A DNA stretch of 64,000 nucleotides from Mucilaginibacter sp. OK098 (GCF_900142915.1 NZ_FRCM01000001.1:1116001-1180000), one strand, 5' to 3'. Positions 1 to 8,970 are shown, numbered from the stretch's first letter. A program made the numbers and translations. The notes: generated by a model not told the origin, from the sequence alone.

Positions 1-1
1 C

Positions 2-1402
2 GTAAAAAGCTCTGCAATATCAGGAGCGGGTTTAGCAGTTAATGGGTCAAATTTATTTAAAGGAATGGGGTCGTTCCTGTTAAATGAGCAGGAACCTGTT
101 TCTTTAAACGGCAATAGGTTTGTCACCTTCTGCATCATGATCCGCACAACGCCATGGGAAGTATCAAGGGATATTAAGCTGCACCCACGGGACGAATCTG
201 CATGGCATACATTAGACGGGGTGAGGTGGATGAGAGAGGCTTTTGCTAAAAACAATCCCGATGGAAGGCTTACCTGGGGGTTCACGTTGAATGCCCTGGA
301 AGATAAGCGAAAGAATTATGTCGAGATCAGGAACTATGCCGCTGAGTGCCAGAGGAAATACGGCGATGAGGTTTCCTATTTTCCGGGATACTTCCCCGCA
401 ATGTATTTGCCGCGCGAAAGGATAAACCGGGAAATGACGGAGGCTATTGAAACAATCACTGATTTTGTGGGTAACGGTTACAGGCCGCAGGCTATAATGG
501 GAGGATTTTTATCAGCCAATAATCTACAATATCTGGCAGAAAAAGAAAAGATCCATACGGCCCATGCTGTGATATGGAGCCAATCGAACATAGATGGCGG
601 TGGAGCTGATGGCTCACCCTCCTATCCTTTTTATCCTTCTACAGAACATTTTTGCAAACCAGCACAAAATGACAAAGACTTTATTGATTGTGTAAACCTG
701 GATGGATGGACAATGGATTTTATTTGCGCACGCAGAAGCGGTGCGTCCGACCACGAGATAACGGGCTATAACAGCCGCCGTGGTGTCGGGCCGATTGAAA
801 CCTACATTGGATGGGGGCTTGATTTGGGGCACAGGGAGGTTATGCACACCCAGTCCATCCATTTTGACAAAGGTTATGAATTAAATGGGTTTGGTTGGGT
901 AACCAATATCTGGGAAGCGCAGCTGGTTTATGAATTTGGGAAAGAACTGGTATGCAATGCGCTGGAAATGTGGGTAACCGGTACTAAAAAGCGCTGGCCC
1001 GATACCCGCTTTGTAACTTTTGGGGAATACGGAAACATTTGGCGAAACCAGCACAAAAACAACGACAAATGGAATTACCGTTTCGAGGAACGCGGTTCGG
1101 GCCTTGGCGACTCGTACAATAACCTCGAGATCAAATGGTTTATGAATAAGGAATTCCGGTTGGCCCTTTTACGCGACTGGCACCAAAACACGCCCGAAAT
1201 GGTAATAGATTTTACCCGTTATGACCTAACAGCGAAAGAACCAGCTGACCCAAGTCCGGAGCATCCTGATAAAAACTGGAGTTTGATAAATGAGATTAAC
1301 CAAAAGGGTTTGAGGGCGCAGGATAAGCCGAGGTTGATTAAGGAATTGGATAAAAAAGCTAAGGAGTTGATTGCGGGTTATTATCCGGGGTTGATGGTGT
1401 GA
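2..1402 (+). CDS. DUF3863/DUF3864-like exported protein, 5' partial
   Basis: The reading frame is open to the left edge, so the start codon lies outside the window. The first visible residues (VKSSAISGAGLAVNG) look like the hydrophobic part of a twin-arginine signal peptide, whose RR motif would sit just upstream; export is therefore inferred. The remaining ~445 residues are rich in Trp, Tyr and His and resemble, from memory, the Bacteroidota DUF3863/DUF3864 proteins, possibly carbohydrate-active enzymes; no catalytic residues can be assigned. An internal ATG at 65 would give a shorter ORF but would lose the signal peptide. Its last 133 bp recur at 1826-1958. Confidence 0.7.
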   Translation, partial: VKSSAISGAGLAVNGSNLFKGMGSFLLNEQEPVSLNGNRFVTFCIMIRTTPWEVSRDIKLHPRDESAWHTLDGVRWMREAFAKNNPDGRLTWGFTLNALEDKRKNYVEIRNYAAECQRKYGDEVSYFPGYFPAMYLPRERINREMTEAIETITDFVGNGYRPQAIMGGFLSANNLQYLAEKEKIHTAHAVIWSQSNIDGGGADGSPSYPFYPSTEHFCKPAQNDKDFIDCVNLDGWTMDFICARRSGASDHEITGYNSRRGVGPIETYIGWGLDLGHREVMHTQSIHFDKGYELNGFGWVTNIWEAQLVYEFGKELVCNALEMWVTGTKKRWPDTRFVTFGEYGNIWRNQHKNNDKWNYRFEERGSGLGDSYNNLEIKWFMNKEFRLALLRDWHQNTPEMVIDFTRYDLTAKEPADPSPEHPDKNWSLINEINQKGLRAQDKPRLIKELDKKAKELIAGYYPGLMV

Positions 1403-1422
1403 GTTACTAAATTTGCGGTCTA

Positions 1423-1569
1423 TCCCGCCGCCTGTTCAAGTGTCCCACTTGAACACGTTAAGTTTTGAGCGTCCACGCTCAAGTAAAAGGCTTTAAGGCA
1501 TTCCGAAGATATTCATGAGCGGGACGCTCAGAGTTTTTAGCATTCAAGCGGGACGCTTGAACGGGCGAG
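1423..1569. repeat. MITE-like four-hairpin repeat, divergent copy
   Basis: The element begins about 20 bp after the stop of the first gene. It has four successive palindromes with GCGTCC/GGGACGC-type tips: TTCAAGTGTCCCACTTGAA, TTGAGCGTCCACGCTCAA, TGAGCGGGACGCTCA and TTCAAGCGGGACGCTTGAA. It is bounded by TCCCGCC on the left and GGGCGAGA on the right. It shares this architecture with copies near 25.2, 34.3 and 35.9 kb, but the spacer is shorter. Confidence 0.7.
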
Positions 1570-1580
1570 AGTTGTTTAAT

Positions 1581-1824
1581 TTAGTCGTCCATCAAATGGC
1601 GAAGATACAATGCCGGGTTATCCAGGAATGATTTAGTAAGACTAAAATGCTCGGTATCTTCATAGCCGGTTTCGCTCACCCCACTTTCATCAAATTGGTA
1701 AATAGTAGCACCAGGGTAACAAATAAGCATCGGCGAGTGGGTGGCAATCAGGAACTGGGCCCGGCCACTTCTATCTAGCTCATGTATAACAGACATAAAA
1801 GCCAATATCCTTGCAGGCGACAGG
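1581..1824 (-). pseudogene. C-terminal remnant of an AAA-family ATPase
   Basis: About 80 codons on the minus strand read LSPAR, then ATHSPML and a C-terminal tail ending LRHLMDD. This matches the end of the predicted ABC/AAA_21-like ATPases, in which LSPxRQ follows the Walker B region and the H-loop lies in ATHSP. The P-loop, signature and Walker B parts are absent. The homology stops abruptly at about 1824, where the sequence changes to a copy of the end of the DUF3863-like gene on the other strand. The only start available is a TTG at 1805. This is a truncated leftover, not a working gene. Confidence 0.75.
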
Positions 1825-1825
1825 G

Positions 1826-1958
1826 TAAAAACTGGAGTTTAATTAATGAAATTAACCAAAAGGGATTGAGGGCGCAGGATAAGCCGAGGTTGATTAAAGA
1901 ATTGGATAAAAAGGCGAAGGAGTTGATTGAGCGGTATTATCCGGGGTTGATGGGGTGA
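1826..1958 (+). pseudogene. 3' remnant of a second DUF3863-like gene
   Basis: These 133 bp match 1270-1402, the last 43 codons and stop of the first gene, with about 11 differences. Most differences are synonymous (TTGATA to TTAATT, GAG to GAA, GCT to GCG). Amino-acid changes cluster near the stop (AG to ER, V to G). The piece therefore looks like the tail of a once-functional tandem paralogue whose body has been lost and replaced by the ATPase remnant and a repeat. Confidence 0.75.
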
Positions 1959-2042
1959 TACGCAATACAGCGTTGGCATTTAACAGGCTTTGATATTCTT
2001 ATACTAGTTTAATGTTATATCTAAAGCGCCTTAACTTTTGAT

Positions 2043-2990
2043 TTATTTTAATTTAACCAGCTCTTTTAAAGCGTCAGCTATATTTTTATTATTGAAGTTA
2101 TCAATTTTTTCCTTTTCTAATTCGATTGTTGATTCATCCTTTTTTAATATGAAATTTCTTTCCGTTTTTGCTAACTCCTGTACAGTAAACTGAATTATTG
2201 TTTCATTATTTGTCACAAATGCTGATTTGATACTGGCTAGTTTCATTTCAATATTTGTTAGTTCGTTGTGAAAATATTTGATATCAGACAAATTAGTTTT
2301 ATAAATTTTCAAAAAAAAGAACGCAAAAATCTCCACAAACACAACAATAGAAATTCTAGGAATGTAGTGAGCAAGTACAATTATTAAGGTTAAAGTCGTA
2401 AGTTTCGTAGTAAAGACATCGTAAGCCAATATACCAACGGCTAAAGCGGTCACCACTGTACCAAAAACCAAATTGACATTTGCACTTTTGGTTAGTCGGG
2501 CAATTTCAAAATTAATCCGCTGTTGAAGTACCGTAAGATGTTGATCAATTTTACTTACTTTAATGCTATTTTCAATTGATTGACCAAATTTTTCATTAAA
2601 TAAGGTTAACATATCTTCATTGCTTATTTTTTTAATAAGATCAAATAACGGATCGCTTACCGGTAATTCTTCAATATTTTTTTCTATTGTTTCATTTTTT
2701 TGATCTTCGCTGATAGCTTTTATTTTTGAAGAGATTACTTCAGTATTCTTTTCTCGTATGATATCGCTGTACTGTATAAAAATGTCCTTTTTATTAAATT
2801 GAAGATAAATATACAGTGCTAAAGAAACGCCCACCAATACAAATAAAATCCCAGATATCACCATAATGGATTCATATCTTCTACCGAAATCCAGCATATA
2901 TGCAATATCTTGCCTTAAAAATAAGATCAGCAATCCAAGTACCAAACAGACAACTCCTGAAATAAGATATAGGTTAAATATATTTTTCAT
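2043..2990 (-). CDS. Four-TM membrane protein of unknown function
   Basis: This 315-residue protein is not recognised. Two hydrophobic segments lie at about residues 7-27 and 42-64, and a second pair at about 173-193 and 198-232. Between the pairs is a charged, Glu/Lys-rich and probably coiled-coil stretch (about 70-165), and the C-terminal ~80 residues are again helical and charged. The pattern suggests an inner-membrane protein with a cytoplasmic coiled-coil linker. It is A+T-richer than its neighbours and stands alone, flanked by pseudogene remnants on one side and a repeat-bearing gap on the other, which hints at acquisition. Confidence 0.6.
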   Translation of the reverse strand: MKNIFNLYLISGVVCLVLGLLILFLRQDIAYMLDFGRRYESIMVISGILFVLVGVSLALYIYLQFNKKDIFIQYSDIIREKNTEVISSKIKAISEDQKNETIEKNIEELPVSDPLFDLIKKISNEDMLTLFNEKFGQSIENSIKVSKIDQHLTVLQQRINFEIARLTKSANVNLVFGTVVTALAVGILAYDVFTTKLTTLTLIIVLAHYIPRISIVVFVEIFAFFFLKIYKTNLSDIKYFHNELTNIEMKLASIKSAFVTNNETIIQFTVQELAKTERNFILKKDESTIELEKEKIDNFNNKNIADALKELVKLK

Positions 2991-3364
2991 TTTTAATATT
3001 GATCTTATTATTTTTATAAGAGATTAAAGATAGGAATCAAAAGTATTTAATGGAACATATCATAATAAATTTAGGTTAGTTTTAATTTGAGCTCATTTTT
3101 AATGGACGCCTATGATAGTTTAAAACATGTACAACTTCTCCCCACACACTCCATCCCGCTCACTTCCTAAATCCCGCAGACTGGGTCTACGAACAACTAT
3201 ACAGGTATGTAACCACCGACACAGTATCTTACATTTGCGCTAACCTAATTTACTGTTCAGTTAAAACAAGCAAAAACCAGCAATTTTAATTAACTAAAAA
3301 CAACAATACACTGATTATAAATAAAATACAGCAACACACGCAAAAACATAAATTTAAAAACAAT
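2991..3364. other. A+T-rich intergenic stretch, nothing recognised
   Basis: Between the membrane protein start and the repeat at 3365 I see no ORF with recognisable content, no RNA gene and no clear terminator. A promoter for the minus-strand membrane protein is expected near 3000-3060 but cannot be fixed. Confidence 0.4.
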
Positions 3365-3476
3365 TGGCAATCAGTCACTTACAATATTTCAATGACAGGA
3401 TAAAATCTAAAAACCTGATAATGAGCATGTTTCACAGCGTTCCGGGTGTTCCGCGTGCAAAAACGGAACGCTTCAC
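3365..3476 (-). repeat. Intergenic repeat family B (GGAACACCCGGAAC), copy 1, inverted
   Basis: Read on the minus strand this contains GCGTTCCGTTTTT, then GCGGAACACCCGGAACGC, then GTGAAACATGCTCATTATCAG. The same order occurs on the plus strand at 9897-10035 and 12851-12990. The GCGTTCC/GGAACGC words form an internal inverted repeat. Confidence 0.65.
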
Positions 3477-3538
3477 GAGTGTGGGCAACGTAAAAGGCCA
3501 AGATTGAATAATCGCCGACATTGGAAAGCGCCAATTGA

Positions 3539-4111
3539 TCACTCCACCCTACTCACCCCATAAATTTTCACTGGCTTAACCAAATATTGCGAGATATCTT
3601 TTTGCAATTGAATTAGCTTCACAACATCCATCCCTTTGGTTACCCTGCCAAATGCGGCAAAACCCTGCCCATCGGGATTTCGGGCGCCGCCATAATCTAA
3701 AGCAGGCTGGTTATTGATGCAGATAAAAAACTGGCTTGTTGCGGAGTTTGGGCCGCTGCGCGCCATTGAGAGTGTGCCGTTTTTGTGCAGCAGGCCCGTA
3801 TATTTGGTAGTTTCAATTTTTATACTGTCCAGGCTCAAACTGTCAGGTACATTGCCACCCTGGATCACCTGGATCTTTACTTTTCGTGTGGCTTCGTTAG
3901 CGGGCGTACACACCCTGAAAAAGCTGCTGCCGGTGTACAGTTTCTTGTCGACATAACGCATAAAGTTTGCTACCGTGATTGGCGCTTTGGTCGGGTAAAG
4001 CTCAATAGCTATATCGCCCTGCGAGGTTTTAATAAGGCAGTGTACAGGTGGCTGGGCAAAAGTGGCTAATGGGATAACTATCGTTAAACAAAGAATGACT
4101 ATTTTTTTCAT
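3539..4111 (-). CDS. Exported cyclophilin-type peptidyl-prolyl isomerase
   Basis: Catalyses cis-trans isomerisation of X-Pro bonds, probably in the periplasm. A signal peptide covers residues 1-19 (MKKIVILCLTIVIPLATFAQ). A single cyclophilin domain follows, with the conserved elements SSFFRV, IQGGN, GTLSMARSGPNSATSQFFI and FGRVTKGMDVV. The Arg of FFRV and the QFFI strand are the expected active-site parts. The length of 190 residues is normal for a minimal secreted cyclophilin. The ATG at 4111 is followed directly by the signal peptide, which supports this start. It is a single-gene unit, convergent with nothing obvious downstream. Confidence 0.92.
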   Translation of the reverse strand: MKKIVILCLTIVIPLATFAQPPVHCLIKTSQGDIAIELYPTKAPITVANFMRYVDKKLYTGSSFFRVCTPANEATRKVKIQVIQGGNVPDSLSLDSIKIETTKYTGLLHKNGTLSMARSGPNSATSQFFICINNQPALDYGGARNPDGQGFAAFGRVTKGMDVVKLIQLQKDISQYLVKPVKIYGVSRVE

Positions 4112-4258
4112 ATTGCGTTTGCATCAAAATATTTAGAAAGTTACTACTTCTACAGCTTAGTTGACGGTTATTTCAATCTTTTTGAAACAACGATCTGGCA
4201 ATTCTATCTATAAATCCAACCTCTTACCCTTTCTTTTTAAAAAAATTGTAAAAAAATA

Positions 4259-4304
4259 TTGCGTAGTTAAATAACTACATATATATTTGTAGTCAAATAA
4301 CTAC
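4259..4304 (+). promoter_or_regulatory. Promoter with twin operators for the first ArsR module
   Basis: A Bacteroidota-type promoter is visible: TTG at 4259-4261, a 20-bp spacer, and TATATTTG at 4282-4289. Two near-palindromes, GTAGTTAAATAACTAC (4263-4278) and GTAGTCAAATAACTAC (4289-4304), flank the -7 box with centres 26 bp apart. The start codon is only 18 bp after the -7 box. Autorepression by the downstream ArsR-type protein is inferred. Confidence 0.75.
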
Positions 4305-4307
4305 ACA

Positions 4308-4631
4308 ATGAATTTAAGACGCGATGTATTTCAAGCCATAGCCGACCCGACAAGAAGGGCTATACTTCTGTTAGTTGCTTCACAAGCCCTTACAGCAGGT
4401 GCAATAGCCTCAAACTTTGACACAGCCAGGCCGACAGTTTCAAAACACCTGCAAATACTCACCGAGTGCGAATTGCTTGAACAAAAACAAAACGGCAGAG
4501 AAATTTTCTATAACATAAATGCAAAAAACATGAAAGAAGTAGCTGACTTTATTGAACCATTCCGCAAAATGTGGGATGACAGGTTTAACATATTGGAAAC
4601 CATAATGAAAAACTACAAACCAAAAAAATAG
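4308..4631 (+). CDS. ArsR-family winged-helix transcriptional regulator (module 1)
   Basis: A 107-residue ArsR/SmtB-type DNA-binding protein. The family signature is clear: [16 protein letters not shown] at residues 5-20, the recognition helix region [12 protein letters not shown] at about 40-51, and the wing [10 protein letters not shown] at about 61-70. The metal-binding ELCVCD motif is absent, as in the subgroup paired with SRPBCC proteins. It is the first gene of a tight operon (6, 6, 2 and 27 bp gaps) and probably represses its own promoter through the twin palindromes upstream. Two paralogues with the same neighbour type lie at 26411 and 31778. Confidence 0.9.
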   Translation: MNLRRDVFQAIADPTRRAILLLVASQALTAGAIASNFDTARPTVSKHLQILTECELLEQKQNGREIFYNINAKNMKEVADFIEPFRKMWDDRFNILETIMKNYKPKK

Positions 4632-4637
4632 AATACT

Positions 4638-5105
4638 ATGGAACTAAAAACAAAAATTAATGCCGAAGACGGCAAACAGGATTTAGTGATCACCAGGGAA
4701 TTTGATTTGCCTTTGGAATTACTTTTTAAAGCGTATGCAGAGCCCGAACTTGTTGAGCAATGGATGGGAACGAAAGTGCTGAAGCTGGAATGTAAAAAGC
4801 ATGGCAGTTATGAATTTGAAACAAGTGATGCTAAAGGAAATGTGGTATTTAAGGCCAATGGGGTAATCCATGAGTTTAGTCAAAACCGGAAAATCACCAG
4901 GACATTTGAAATGGATAATGTGCCTTTTGGCGTTCAGCTCGAGATCTGTGAGTTTGAACGAGTTACCGATAACACCTGCAAACTCAATATGCACGTAATA
5001 TACGAATCTGTTGCAAAAAGAGACCAGGTGTTGAAACTACCCTTTGCCCAGGGCATAAACATGGCACATAATAGAATACAAGAAATATTAAACACTTTAA
5101 AATAA
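4638..5105 (+). CDS. SRPBCC (AHSA1-like) domain protein (module 1)
   Basis: A 155-residue START/Bet v1-fold protein. The N-terminus TREFDLPLELLFKAYAEPELVEQWMG matches, in two shorter pieces, the AHSA1 signature in which a Trp after the Glu/Gln closes the first helix. The C-terminal GINMAHNRIQEILNTL helix lines the predicted ligand cavity. The family binds hydrophobic ligands, and no substrate is known for this group. It lies 6 bp after the ArsR-type gene and 6 bp before a DoxX-like gene, so co-expression is nearly certain. Confidence 0.88.
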   Translation: MELKTKINAEDGKQDLVITREFDLPLELLFKAYAEPELVEQWMGTKVLKLECKKHGSYEFETSDAKGNVVFKANGVIHEFSQNRKITRTFEMDNVPFGVQLEICEFERVTDNTCKLNMHVIYESVAKRDQVLKLPFAQGINMAHNRIQEILNTLK

Positions 5106-5111
5106 TTAAAA

Positions 5112-5492
5112 ATGGAAAAGAGAAAGGTTATTGGATATTGGATAATTACCGTAATATTATCTTTTTGTATTTTTTCAGGCGGATTAGCACAGGCTATGCA
5201 GGTAAAGGGGGTTATACAGGGTTTTAAACCTCTCGGGTACCCTACTTACTTTATTTCGCTTATCGGTGTTTGGAAGGTATTAGGCATAATTGCAATATTA
5301 ATCCCTGGATTTAAATTGCTTAAGGAATGGGCATACGCGGGTATATTTTTTGTTATGAGTGGTGCGGTAATTTCACATATTGCCAGCAATGATGTTTCTA
5401 TTCAAATAATTGCCCCGGTTGTACTGGCCATTTTTACTGTTTTATCATGGTATTTAAGGCCTGCTAATAGAAAAATTATTTCGGTTGACTAA
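5112..5492 (+). CDS. DoxX-like small membrane protein
   Basis: A 126-residue integral membrane protein with four predicted helices, at about residues 8-28, 47-65, 73-92 and 98-115. The sequence GYPTYFISLIGVWKVLG followed by KEWAYAGI is typical of the DoxX-like family in Bacteroidota. Members often sit behind ArsR-SRPBCC pairs, as here. The function is unknown, although some DoxX proteins are linked to redox stress. It is the third gene of the module 1 operon. Confidence 0.85.
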   Translation: MEKRKVIGYWIITVILSFCIFSGGLAQAMQVKGVIQGFKPLGYPTYFISLIGVWKVLGIIAILIPGFKLLKEWAYAGIFFVMSGAVISHIASNDVSIQIIAPVVLAIFTVLSWYLRPANRKIISVD

Positions 5493-5494
5493 TT

Positions 5495-6070
5495 ATGAAC
5501 AACATCAACAGCACTAAAAAGGCGTTATCGCAAGAACAAAGTAGAGAGTTACTCAGCGCATTGAAATCCCGTTTTGAGAAGAACATGAACCGCCATAAAG
5601 GTATTGAATGGGCTAAAGTACAGGCAAAGCTGGAAGCCAATGCTGAAAAACTGTGGTCGCTTGATGACATGGAAAGTACCGGCGGGGAACCAGATGTTGT
5701 TGCTTATGATAAACAGACGGATGAATACATCTTTTATGATTGTTCGGCAGAAAGTCCAAAAGGCCGCAGAAGCCTTTGTTACGACCGTGAAGCGCATGAG
5801 TCAAGGAAAGAATTTAAACCGGAAAATAGCGCCGTTGATGTGGCGGCGGTTATGGGCATTGAGCTTTTATCGGAAGAACAATACCGGGAGTTGCAGCAAC
5901 TTGGAAATTTCGATACAAAAACATCGAGCTGGGTGAAAACTCCTATTGATATCAGGAAACTGGGCGGAGCCATCTTTTGTGATCGCCGCTACAACACTAT
6001 CTTTGTTTATCATAATGGAGCAGAATCATACTATGCAGCCAGGGGTTTTCGTGGCTCGCTAAAAGTCTAA
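5495..6070 (+). CDS. DUF4256-family protein
   Basis: A 191-residue soluble protein. The stretches SLDDMESTGGEPDVV, FYDCSAESPKGRRS and GIELLSEEQYREL, and a C-terminal GGAIFCDRRYN, match the DUF4256 family as I recall it. No activity is established for the family. It starts 2 bp after the DoxX-like stop and belongs to the same transcript. An alternative start is unlikely because the N-terminal helix is shared with the family. Confidence 0.85.
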   Translation: MNNINSTKKALSQEQSRELLSALKSRFEKNMNRHKGIEWAKVQAKLEANAEKLWSLDDMESTGGEPDVVAYDKQTDEYIFYDCSAESPKGRRSLCYDREAHESRKEFKPENSAVDVAAVMGIELLSEEQYRELQQLGNFDTKTSSWVKTPIDIRKLGGAIFCDRRYNTIFVYHNGAESYYAARGFRGSLKV

Positions 6071-6097
6071 ATTTTTCACAAATAAAATACGATAACG

Positions 6098-6685
6098 ATG
6101 AACGGAACGAATCCTAAAGTTGATTTCTTTTTTAATAAAGCCAAAAAGTGGCAGGAAGAACTGGAACAATTGAGAATGATCGCCCTTAACTGCGGGCTGA
6201 CCGAGGAATTGAAGTGGGGTTGCCCCTGTTACACGTTTCAGAAAAGCAACATCGTATTAATACATGCATTTAAAGAATACTGTGCATTTCTGTTTTTTAA
6301 AGGTGCCTTATTAAATGATGCCGATGGGATCCTGATCCAGCAAACAGAGAATGTGCAGGCGGCGCGCCAGGCACGGTTTACTGATATCAGCGAAATAGTT
6401 GAGCAGCAATCCGCCCTGAAAGCCTATATTTACGAAGCCATTGAAGTGGAAAAAGCCGGCTTGAAAGTGGAATTTAAAAAGACCGAAGAATTCACCATTG
6501 TTGAAGAATTTCAATATAAATTAGAGCGGATCCCTGCTTTGAAGACTGCTTTTGAGGCATTGACACCCGGACGGCAAAAAGGATACCTGCTTCATTTTTC
6601 TCAAGCAAAACAATCCAAAACCCGGGAAGCACGGGTTGAAAAATATATACCGCAAATTTTGGATGGAAAAGGGTTGGATGATTAG
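6098..6685 (+). CDS. YdeI/OmpD-associated family protein (DUF1801 domain)
   Basis: A 195-residue cytoplasmic protein with two parts. Residues ~15-115 carry the DUF1801-like fold (EELKWGCPCYTFQKSNIV and CAFLFFKGALLND). Residues ~130-195 carry the C-terminal OmdA-type helical segment (FEALTPGRQKGYLLHFSQAKQSKTREARVEK). The family is common in Bacteroidota and has no firm function. It is the last gene of the module 1 operon, with a 27-bp gap. Confidence 0.87.
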   Translation: MNGTNPKVDFFFNKAKKWQEELEQLRMIALNCGLTEELKWGCPCYTFQKSNIVLIHAFKEYCAFLFFKGALLNDADGILIQQTENVQAARQARFTDISEIVEQQSALKAYIYEAIEVEKAGLKVEFKKTEEFTIVEEFQYKLERIPALKTAFEALTPGRQKGYLLHFSQAKQSKTREARVEKYIPQILDGKGLDD

Positions 6686-6860
6686 AATGCTCGATGAGAA
6701 AATAATTGATCAAATTTTAAGATAGTATCAATAATCATCTGACTAAAACTTGTCAATAAATAACACTAATTTTAGTGCTATTAAATAAAAAAACAATTAC
6801 TGCTATTATCGATTTTCAATCAGGTTAATAATTTAAATTAAGTTTTATAATCGCTTTTAT

Positions 6861-7667
6861 ATGAAAAGATATGTATTAGTGCTCTTTTTACTTGTCTATT
6901 TTTCAGGCTATTCGCAAAACACCATTAATAATTACAAATATGTAGTGGTGCCCGAAAAATTTAATTTCCTTAAGCAAAATGATCAGTACTCACTAAACAG
7001 CCTGACAAAAGTCCTTTTACAGGATAAGGGTTTTACAGTTTATCTTGATAATGCTGAATTACCAAACGAAGTGGCTAACAATAAATGCCGCGCATTAAGT
7101 GCTGACGTATTGGAAAAAAGCGGAATGTTTACCACAGGACTAACGCTTGTATTAAAAGATTGCCAGGGTAATATCGTTTTTAAAAGTAAAGAAGGTAAAA
7201 GCCGGGAGAAAGATTATAAAACTGCCTACTATATGGCTTTAAAGGACGCCTTTACATCCTTAGACCAGATTTCATATGCCTATAACGGATCAACCAATGA
7301 GCCAGCCCAGCCAGTGGTTACAACAATAGCCGCAACTGAACCTATAAAACAAATGGCTGCACCAGTAGCTTCAACTGAACCTGTAAAATCAGCAATAGCA
7401 GCTTCAGCAACAACGGCAAAACCAACTGAAGCGGTAACCAATCAGCAGGCAGGAACATTATATGCCCAGGCAATAGCCAACGGGTACCAATTAATTGATA
7501 CTACCCCGAAAATCGTTTTAACCATCCTGAAAACCTCGGCGGAGAATTATTTTATAGCCGGTAACGCTACTGCTAACGGGATAGTCCTAAAAAAGAACGA
7601 TGGTTGGTTTTTCGAATACTATAAAGAGGGTAAGCTTATTTCTGAAAAGCTGCTGGTTAAATTTTAA
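6861..7667 (+). CDS. Secreted protein with a Thr/Ala/Pro-rich linker, unknown
   Basis: A signal peptide (residues 1-18, ending YFSGYSQ) precedes a ~120-residue domain containing YKYVVVPEKFNFLKQNDQY and NKCRALSADV. This resembles a Bacteroidota secreted family of unknown role. Residues ~150-195 are a low-complexity linker with three TEP(I/V)K or TEAV-like units. A ~65-residue C-terminal domain ends the protein (FFEYYKEGKLISEKLLVKF). It is a single gene on its own, and the N-terminal ATG precedes a good signal peptide. Confidence 0.7.
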   Translation: MKRYVLVLFLLVYFSGYSQNTINNYKYVVVPEKFNFLKQNDQYSLNSLTKVLLQDKGFTVYLDNAELPNEVANNKCRALSADVLEKSGMFTTGLTLVLKDCQGNIVFKSKEGKSREKDYKTAYYMALKDAFTSLDQISYAYNGSTNEPAQPVVTTIAATEPIKQMAAPVASTEPVKSAIAASATTAKPTEAVTNQQAGTLYAQAIANGYQLIDTTPKIVLTILKTSAENYFIAGNATANGIVLKKNDGWFFEYYKEGKLISEKLLVKF

Positions 7668-7815
7668 CCCTTTTAAAGGATAGTTTTAGGAGCTGTTATA
7701 CGAAAAAGCAATTTAAGCTATGATCGGTGTTATAGCCGCACTATTAGCATTAACTTTTCCCCTACCCACTGGATTCTTATCCGTTTTTTATATTTTAGTC
7801 CAATTTCCACAAAAA

Positions 7816-8394
7816 ATGCATCCGCTTATACAGCACATTCAAAAATTGACTTCCAGTCCTGAGATAGCTGGTGACACTATATTATCATTTTTTGAAACAA
7901 AGACATTTAAGAAAAAGGACGTTTTACAGGAAGAAGACAAGCGTTGCTTGTCGTATTTTTTTGTAGTAAAAGGGTGCCTTCGTTTGTTCTTTACAGATCA
8001 TAACGGTGCGGAACAAACGCAGCAATTTGCGTTAGAAAACTGGTGGATGACGGATTTGAATGCTTTTCGATCCGGGCGGAAATCAGCCTATACCATCCAG
8101 GCGCTGGAGGCTACTGAGGTATTGACCATTACTGCCACAAACTATGAATTGATACTGGCAGAATTCCCGGTGATGGAAAAGTATTTCCGGATAGTATATG
8201 AGCGGGCCTATGCAGCGTCATTGCTCCGGATCCAAATGATTTCGAGAATGCCCAAGCCTGAATTTTATGAGCTATTTCAATCAAAGTACCCGGAATTCCT
8301 TCAACGGATCCCGCAGAAAGTATTGGCATCCTTTTTAGGCTTTACACCGGAATACCTGAGTGAATTGCGAAAAAATCTTGTAAAAGGGAAATAA
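7816..8394 (+). CDS. Crp/Fnr-family regulator-like protein (first of pair)
   Basis: A 192-residue cyclic-nucleotide-binding-fold protein. The effector domain spans ~20-125, with the characteristic KGCLRLFFTD, ENWWMTD and AYTIQALE strands. The C-terminal helices (FLGFTPEYLSELRKNL) represent a minimal HTH. An upstream ATG at 7720 would add a hydrophobic 32-residue tail that family members lack, so the ATG at 7816 (MHPLIQHIQKL) is chosen. The second gene of the pair starts 3 bp after this stop and is about 35-40% similar by eye. Confidence 0.85.
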   Translation: MHPLIQHIQKLTSSPEIAGDTILSFFETKTFKKKDVLQEEDKRCLSYFFVVKGCLRLFFTDHNGAEQTQQFALENWWMTDLNAFRSGRKSAYTIQALEATEVLTITATNYELILAEFPVMEKYFRIVYERAYAASLLRIQMISRMPKPEFYELFQSKYPEFLQRIPQKVLASFLGFTPEYLSELRKNLVKGK

Positions 8395-8397
8395 TTC

Positions 8398-8970
8398 ATG
8401 ACCGGACAATTATATCAACACATTCAAAAACTCATCCCCGGCTTTAACGTCGGGCAGGAGAAAATAGCCCAGTTCTTCCAAATCAAAGCAGTAAAAAAGG
8501 AGGAATTGCTATTGAGCGAAAAGGAAATTTGTGATACGCTTTACTTCGTTAATAAAGGTTGTCTGTACCTTTTTTATGAAGACAACAATGAAAAACAAGT
8601 CGTACACTTTGCATTGGAAAACTGGTGGATAACCGACTATAAGACTTTTCCAGATGGTAAACCCGCCGTTTATTCGATTGCGGCGATGGAAGATTCAGAA
8701 ATTACCTGCATAAGCAGGAAAAACTACGAAACACTTTTGTCAGCCTTTCCCCTACTGGCCTTGTATTTCAATAAAATTCATGAGCGGGCTTATGGCGCTG
8801 CCTTATTTAAACAAAAAACATTTGCTACCGTGTCTAAAAAAGATTTCTATTACCATTTTAGAAATACTTATCCTGAATTGATCAAAAGAATTCCCGACCC
8901 TATTTTTGCCTCCTACATGGGTATTTCCATGGAAACTTTAAAGACCTACCAGTACCTGTATATTTCTTAA
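8398..8970 (+). CDS. Crp/Fnr-family regulator-like protein (second of pair)
   Basis: A 190-residue paralogue of the preceding protein. It shares QLYQHIQKLIPG, NKGCLYLFYED, ENWWITDYKTF and YFNKIHERAYG. The C-terminal HTH is degenerate (GISMETLKTYQYLYIS), and the usual second helix ends at the stop. It may therefore be a heteromeric partner with weak DNA binding; this is inference. Tandem duplication of the pair is likely. A 63-bp gap leads to the NmrA-like reductase gene. Confidence 0.83.
   Translation: MTGQLYQHIQKLIPGFNVGQEKIAQFFQIKAVKKEELLLSEKEICDTLYFVNKGCLYLFYEDNNEKQVVHFALENWWITDYKTFPDGKPAVYSIAAMEDSEITCISRKNYETLLSAFPLLALYFNKIHERAYGAALFKQKTFATVSKKDFYYHFRNTYPELIKRIPDPIFASYMGISMETLKTYQYLYIS

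Noticed and set aside
7720-7815. A longer start for the first Crp/Fnr-like protein
   Set aside because: It adds a hydrophobic segment that family members lack, and the paralogue has none.
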